A stretch of DNA of 64,000 nt from Lasiosphaeris hirsuta (taxonomy: Eukaryota; Ascomycota; Sordariomycetes; Sordariales; Lasiosphaeriaceae). Positions within the stretch are counted from its first letter, which is position 1. Each line of letters begins with the position of its first letter. Below the pieces are notes generated by a model, which was not told the DNA's origin, made no database searches, and worked only from the letters and a program-made list of their open reading frames with translations. The position numbers and the translations under genes were made by a program. The stretch spans positions 2,542,001 to 2,606,000 of the forward strand of contig JAUKUA010000006.1 of the NCBI GenBank assembly GCA_030549175.1, read 5' to 3'. Positions 58,501-64,000 of this stretch are shown piece after piece.

Positions 58501-60516
58501 TCTGGTGCTTCACGGTTCCGGTTTCTCCCATGGTCTGACATCAATCCAGGCACACTTGAGACACCCTAGCGGCGACGCAAAATCTCGATACCCCCCTACT
58601 GCGTAGTAGGCTCTGCCCGTTGAACCGGCTCGGACCCGGCGACCCAATTTTTCCCACATCTGCCGTTCCCCCGACATCCGCCGACTCGGGACATCATGGA
58701 GCCCCCGTGCGTCCAGCTTCCCCAAGTCGGCCATACTCGGGGTTCGTATCGCATCTCAGATCTGATCTACGAGGCCTCCCGTCTCGACACTAGCCCTTTC
58801 GGACTGCCGACTCTTGAGGTAGCATGCGATGTGGCATCTCGAGATCCCGACTTTTCCGTCCCCGTATTCTCCAGCCTGCCCCCTTATTCCCATATAAAGT
58901 CGGGAGATCGGATGCCAAATTCGTCCACACGCATTGGCCAGTCACAGTCATTGGCCGCTGGATCACATTTTTCACATGAATCTCACAATCCCATCACGCC
59001 CCAAGGCGGGAGAACCCGCGAAGCTAACCAATTGAATCAAGCACCCACAGTTGCGTGCAGTACCCGTTAGACCCTTTGGGGTGAAACGCTTATCACTCAC
59101 CGCACTAGCCTCTCAAGTTTTCGCTGTCCCGGCGGACATGTATACCCACTACCGATCGTCAATCGCTGCATCCCCCATCTCGACACCCCATTGTCGAATA
59201 TTAGTCGGGATGCAGTCACTGTCATACTAGCCACTTGTTCTTGGTTTCAGTTTCTTGATCGGCCTAGGTGCATGCTCACTCTCGATCTCTGTGCTTCCAT
59301 GATTCCCATCTCACCCCCCGACCGGCTTCGGGAATCCCCAAGTTCCCTCTTGTCTATTGTGATTGGCGAGAGTAGCGGACTAGCCGCCAAGTGACAAGTG
59401 CAGCACTTTTGTAGTGGCCCGATCGACACGGTGCCTGGAATAACCGGATGTTGGGTCTGTATACAGCACTAGTGGTACTGAGCAGTGACGAGTCGGACCG
59501 TGCCGGTCTCTTGGGCTGACCTTTGCTGCGAAAACGGGCAGGCTGCGTTACGTGGAAGAGCAAAATTATAGGCGGATAGGGGTCTTCCGGAATCGGCACT
59601 GGCACGCGAGCAACAAGAGGTCTGTGATCGGGGTACTATCACACATGATTGAACGTGGCTTCGTAGTCAGGGCGTTGCATTACACTGCCACTTTGTGAGA
59701 CATGACCATCCCATCCCGTACACGATCAGGTAGGTGTCTATGCGATAAAGTGCGTGGTCCGGAGTAGCGGAAAGGGCCTTTTCCATTGACACATTTTGAG
59801 ATCCTTTGGCTTCATCCTGTGAGGTCCTGAACTGGTAAAATAATTCATCACTGATCGCGGGCTGTATTCAAGATGCGCACTTACCATTGCCCAAGGCTAT
59901 GCCGGCATTTGAGCTGAATGGGCTGGTAAGCCTCTGCAGAATTCTTTTTCCCCATTGAGAAGTAATTACCATACCATTGCCCGCGCTCAGGCGGCCTCGC
60001 GGTCGTTTTTGTGTGGCCGAAAACCGGATGCTTCTGCTTACACGTAGATCGCCGAATCGCAAGTCACATCTATGTTCACACTGACTATACATCCACAATC
60101 TATAGCATACTCACTGCCAGCGAATTTAGAGGAGATCGTATGTCAGGTAGCACATCTGAGATTAAGTACCCCGGATCCAAAGTCTTTAAATTCTTTAAAC
60201 CATAGGCTAGGGTCCTACTAGGTACCTTGTACTGTCTCCGTGCCACTAGTGACGTTGGAGAAGCGCACCCGACACCTCTTGACATTATTGTGGACGGCAA
60301 ACGTCAATGCAAAACAATGCGCTGTTTTTCCATTGCCAAATTCCCCAGGTCCGACCCACCTATCTTGGTGATTTGAGCCAGGCCAGCCACTTGGGGTGCG
60401 TGGCCCGGGCGAGAGCCGTCTTAGACAGCTGCACCAAGTCGAGGGGAAAGGGGCTAATCCAACGTGGACCTAAGCTCAAAGGGCAGTAATTTTCTTTTAG
60501 TTCTCATCAATCGAAA
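55590..60516. other. Gene-poor region
   Basis: About 4.9 kb beyond the PEP carboxykinase start. The first 500 bp are presumably its promoter. Further out are only short or non-conserved frames on both strands, and no recognisable domain, RNA gene or mobile element. Confidence 0.5.
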
Positions 60517-60604
60517 CTCCTTGTGATGTAGATGGCTATCACGTTCGGCTGTAATTGGAAAATCATATACCGAAAGGTCACCGGCTCGATTTCGGTAGAG
60601 GAGA
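60517..60604 (+). tRNA. tRNA-Tyr (GTA)-like locus with intron, possibly degenerate
   Basis: Anticodon stem TTCGG/CCGAA encloses CTGTAA, giving anticodon GTA, with a candidate 14-nt intron (TTGGAAAATCATAT) at the usual place; Tyr tRNAs always carry one in fungi. T arm ACCGG-CTCGATT-TCGGT pairs with one wobble. Acceptor strands CTCCTTG and AGAGGAG pair at five positions, with one wobble and a mismatch at the inner end; the D stem (ATG/CAC) has a mismatch too. A T6 run at about 60611 could end Pol III transcription. Either a weak but working gene or a decaying copy. Confidence 0.55.
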
Positions 60605-60988
60605 CTCATCCATTTTTTGCTGTTTTGAACCCTTGCTCCACGGTGGACAGTGCTTTAGCCCACCCAATGTCCACTCTCAGATTCTTTTTTCAATTTTTGT
60701 GTGTTACGGACCGAGTTTCTTGAACCAATAGGCTGGACTCGGAACTCGTTACATTTAGTCTTTCAGGGTTGAAATTACTAGTGAGCTCATCAAAGGAAGG
60801 ACTGCCTAGGTCCGATTCCCTCGTGCTCAAATCTGAGCACGAATGGCCCGTCCAGTCTGTATTTGGATGTGAATCATGAGATTTTGACCGAAGACTCAAC
60901 CCCCAATGCTTCAGGGGTAGCAATATCCGCCCCTTTCCACTCAACTCTATGAGTCACTTTAGAAACCTAATATCTCAGCAATTCGGCA
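60605..60988. other. Spacer between tRNA loci
   Basis: About 380 bp of AT-richer sequence; nothing further supported. Confidence 0.5.
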
Positions 60989-61083
60989 GCCCGATTAGCT
61001 CAGCTGGTTAGAGCGTCGTACTAATATATCCCACGATATAATGAGTAATGCGAAGGTCAACAGTTCAATCCTGTTATTGGGCA
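60989..61083 (+). tRNA. tRNA-Ile (AAT) with intron
   Basis: Acceptor strands GCCCGAT and ATTGGGC pair with one wobble; the discriminator is A. The D arm TAGCTCAGCTGGTTAGAGCG and T arm AACAG-TTCAATC-CTGTT are intact. The anticodon stem TCGTA/TGCGA holds anticodon AAT at 61023-61025. A 21-nt intron (61027..61047) begins one base 3' of the anticodon. A T5 tract lies about 25 bp downstream. Confidence 0.9.
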
Positions 61084-61299
61084 ATTACCCTGTTTCTGGG
61101 TGAATTCTTTTTAGCCAACACAATTCTCATCCGTTTCGTGCTGATGAAGTAAAAATGGTGTGTACCTGTCTCTATTTTTGTGTTCTCAAACTATTTTGGT
61201 ATACAAATACTCCGTTCCGTACCAAAATCCAATTTGTACATGCTGCCTATTTGGGCGGGAAGCTCTCGCTGCCTCCCTCTAGCTCCCTTCCCCGTAAGA

Positions 61300-63996
61300 C
61301 TACATGACAGTACAACATGAAAAGCGAGAACGACGTTTACCCGGCTCCGGCTGGCTTTGTGGTGCGGCGTTCTCAGTGGCGGTGTTGGGCGTGCTCGAAT
61401 GGTCAGCCTCAGTCGCCTCAGGCTCACCATCGTTGATCTCTGTATTGTCCTGTATTTGCGCAGCTGGGGGACTAACCGTCGTTTCCTTCTTCGATGCCGC
61501 ATCTAAGTTTCGCGAAAGTTGATGTCAGCGCTTCTGAGCTCAAGCTTGTCTTGGGAGTCTAGCTTTGGGAAGTTGACAGCACGTACACTCGTCCACCAGT
61601 GAGGTAAAGAGCAATGGCGGAACACCATTTTCTAGCCTGTGGTCCGGATCATCGACGCCCAGGAGGACATCAGCCAAGTTGATTGGGTCGTCCCACACGT
61701 GGTAAGTCTTTGAAAACATGCCCTCGTCGGCCCACAAGTCGGCTCTTCCCTCCAACGTGATGGAGCCAAGCGTGAAGGCCATGGCACCCATGAGGCCCTT
61801 GAACTTGTAGACGCGGCTGGCATCGATGTCTTCGAGGCCGTAGCCCAGCTGAGAGAGCTTTGCCGTGGAGATCAGCGGCCCGAGCAAGTTTCCTGTGTCG
61901 TAGAAGGTGGTGGTTTCCGCAAGTTCGTCTCGCTGGCGGTATTTCAGGTAAATCTGACCCATCCTCTTCTTGACCACGCTCTCGGGCAACGATTCCTTGA
62001 GCTCTTCCAGCGTGGCAAACGACTGCATCTCGTACACATCGGGGTGCTGCGCTTTCACCTCTCCCCAGTCGTGCGTGCGCTCATACTCCTGGTATGCATC
62101 CTCAATCTCGGTTCTCCGTTTTGTGGGTTGTTGAAAAGACTTGGATGCGGTGGCTTCGGGTTGCGAGAATGTGTGGGCCGCTCTCTGCCTAGCAGCGATC
62201 TCTTCCCACTTCTTGAGGTCTTGGCCGTATCTCGACTGCAGGCTCGCCAATTCCCTTTCTAGGACCGACTTCTGCTCAGAGACCGATGCTCGATTCTGGA
62301 GCACTTCGCCGAACCTTTTCTGCAAGTTCGCCATTTCCTTCTCCAGGTCCGACTTCTGCCCGGTGGCTGCGTCTCGGCTCCCGAGCTCCTGGTCGTAGCG
62401 TTTCTGCAACTCCGACAATTCCCTTTCCTTGCTGAACTTCTGTTCGGTGATCCACTCTCGATCCTTGAAGTCCTGGTCGTATCTTTTCTGCAGGGTTACA
62501 ATCTCCTCCTCGAGCCTCAGCTTCTGCCTAGTGACCTCTTGCCGGCCTTTGAGCTCTTGGCCGTGGCTTTTCTGCAAAGCCGTCACCCTCTCCTCAAGTT
62601 TCAGCTTTTGCCCGTTCACCTCTTTTAACTCTTTGAGTCCTTGGCCGTATCTTTCCTGCAGGGTGGCGATCTCCTCCTCCAGCTTCCGCTTTTGCCCAGT
62701 GACCGCTTCTCGCCGCCTAAGCTCTTCGTTGTACTTGTCCTGCAAGAGAGCTATCTTCCTCTCCAGATCCAATTTCTCACCACTGATCCTCTCATATTCC
62801 TTCCGGCCTCGGTCGTATTCGTTCTGCAAGGCCGCTATCTTCTTCTCATATTCCTTCTGGCTCAGGTCGTATTCGTTTTGTAAGGACGCTCTATTCTTTT
62901 CATATTGCCCCCGCTCTTCTTCGAATCTCCTCAAACTGTCGGTGTGCCGAGTGGTACTCACGTCCTCGTACGCCTTGCGCTCTTGGATGTGGCTGTTCTT
63001 CAAGATGGCCAACTCTCTGCCTAATCTCTCCACTTCCTGCCCCTTGACCTTGTTGTCCTCCTTGACTCGTTGATATTCCTCCTTGACTCGCTCATGTATG
63101 TCTTTCAAGTCGTCTAGTTCCTTGCCCAACCTCTTTTCCAGCTCCTCCAATCTCTTTCTGGTCGTGATGAGGTCCTCTTCCTTTTGCTTCTCAAGCGCTC
63201 CTTGGTATTTCTTTTCCAAGTTTGCTAATTGCCTCTCCAAGTCGATTCTGGCCGCGGAAAGGTCCTCTTCTTTTTGCTTCTCAAGCACCCATTGGTGCTT
63301 CTCGTCCAGGCTTGCCAATTGCCTCTCCAACTCGCTTTTGGCTGCGCTCAGATCCTCCTCCTTCTGCTTCTCCAGGATCCGTTGGTACTTCTCTTTCAAG
63401 CTGGCCGATTGCCTCTCCAAGTGGTTCCTGGCCGCTCCGCTCTCCTGGTTGAGCCTCTGGTACAAACTGGCCACCTCTTGCATGGCAGCCCTGTGACCCG
63501 CCCTGGTGCGCCTGATGATTTCCCACTGCGTGTGAACCTCCTCTTGCCTGATCATGTCGAGCGTTCCGACCTCGCGGACGATGTCTTGGCGCACCACATC
63601 AAATTCACCGTCCTCCAGCAGCGCGGCTAGCGAGACGATGCGGCCGAGCACCTGGGCCTCGAGAATGCGCAGCAACGCGTGGTCGTCGACGTGGACGTCT
63701 CCGTAGGCCGACTGGAGGTGGTAGGTCACAATGGACAGGGCGTAGTCCTTGGCGTTCTCGTCCTCGGGGTGGAGGTGGCCGAAGGGCATGGCGCCCATGC
63801 GGACCAGGTAGGCCACGTCGGACCCAGCGTTGGGGAGTCTCGGCACCCGGTCGGGGAAGATGAGGGCGAGGCTGTCCCATTTGAAGTCCAGGGATGGGTT
63901 TTCGTAGCGCTGTCCGCCGAGGATGTTGGAGTCGTAGTCGCACATGAGGATGGCGCCCACGAGGTCTTTGCCCTCGAACCCGGCCGCTCCGGGCAT
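61300..63996 (-). CDS. Long coiled-coil protein with CaaX C-terminus, 5' end possibly beyond window
   Basis: Exons 63996..61587 and 61502..61300; 870 aa visible. The frame stays open to the right edge past ATG 63994-63996, so the true start may be upstream. Residues 1-170 are globular and unrecognised (LVRMGAMPFGHLHPEDENAK). Residues ~170-605 form a continuous coiled coil with two internal repeat families: a 30-residue unit three times (around LEKQKEEDLSAA, 193-282) and a 28-residue unit from 394 to about 595. Residues ~630-803 are a second globular part (HPDVYEMQSFATLEELKESL). Without splicing the frame ends at 61540 with VDECTCCQLP. With the intron 61503..61586 (GTACGT ... AACTTAG) it continues through an acidic Ser/Thr/Pro stretch to GKRRSRFSCCTVM. 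That end has a basic patch, a Cys that could be palmitoylated, and CTVM, a CaaX box of the farnesyl type. Function unknown; membrane tethering is inferred. Confidence 0.75.
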
Positions 63997-64000
63997 CAGG

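Noticed and set aside
55900..58700. Several 100-160 codon frames upstream of PEP carboxykinase
   Set aside because: Overlapping on both strands, no conserved motifs, no supporting splice structure.
61191..61502. 103-codon minus-strand frame starting MRHRRRKRR
   Set aside because: It overlaps the last exon of the coiled-coil gene in another frame; the spliced frame has a more natural acidic composition and a coherent C-terminus.

Overview
The window is nuclear DNA of a filamentous ascomycete, most likely a Sordariomycete (placement inferred from gene content and style, not from a search). The evidence is: many genes with 1-7 short introns (about 41-90 nt) carrying GT..CTAAC/CTGAC..AG signals; intron-bearing tRNAs; GC-rich coding sequence; a fungal C2H2 regulator with a fungal-type middle region; a GH55 beta-1,3-glucanase; and the autophagy and endosome genes atg13 and hse1. 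There is no sign of prokaryotic, viral or intact transposon coding sequence.

Layout. 0-8 kb: the 3' part of a multi-membrane-span protein gene, a two-exon member of an unrecognised fungal family with a possible PD-(D/E)XK-like core, an orphan membrane-protein ORF, a PhyH-type dioxygenase, tRNA-Lys(CTT), and an eight-exon secreted GH55 glucanase on the minus strand. 8-13.9 kb: almost no coding signal, then the pyrimidine-rich leader of a C2H2 transcription factor (13.9-17.1 kb). 18-36.9 kb: a conserved housekeeping block with hse1 (endosomal sorting), a second copy of the nuclease-like family, atg13, an ankyrin-RCC1-BTB protein (IBTK type) and a mitochondrial 2-oxodicarboxylate carrier. 37-44 kb: initiator tRNA-Met, an array of degenerate ~120-175 bp repeats, an F-box-like Ser/Asp-rich protein with a probable frameshift near its end, and bud22. 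44.7-55.6 kb: centrin (cdc31), a small coiled-coil protein, a DUF1295 reductase-like membrane protein, a cytochrome P450, a methyltransferase-like membrane protein and PEP carboxykinase. 55.6-61.1 kb: a gene-poor stretch ending in a tRNA-Tyr-like locus and tRNA-Ile(AAT). 61.3-64 kb: a long coiled-coil protein running off the right edge.

How the genes relate. Most are independent housekeeping genes. The DUF1295 reductase, P450 and methyltransferase-like genes (46.9-52.2 kb) are neighbours, and the last two share a divergent promoter, so they could act on a common lipid; this is inference. PEP carboxykinase and the oxodicarboxylate carrier both belong to central carbon metabolism but are 16 kb apart.

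The most interesting items are: (i) the coiled-coil protein at the right end, built from exact 28-residue (four-heptad) repeats, whose spliced last exon ends in a basic stretch plus CCTVM, a CaaX prenylation signal that the unspliced frame hides; (ii) the diverged pair of nuclease-like genes; (iii) the repeat array at 37.9-39.0 kb with a tRNA B-box-like core; (iv) three inferred GC-AG introns, one next to an 11-nt microexon. Exon joins were read by eye from splice signals and checked for phase, so single-base errors are possible.
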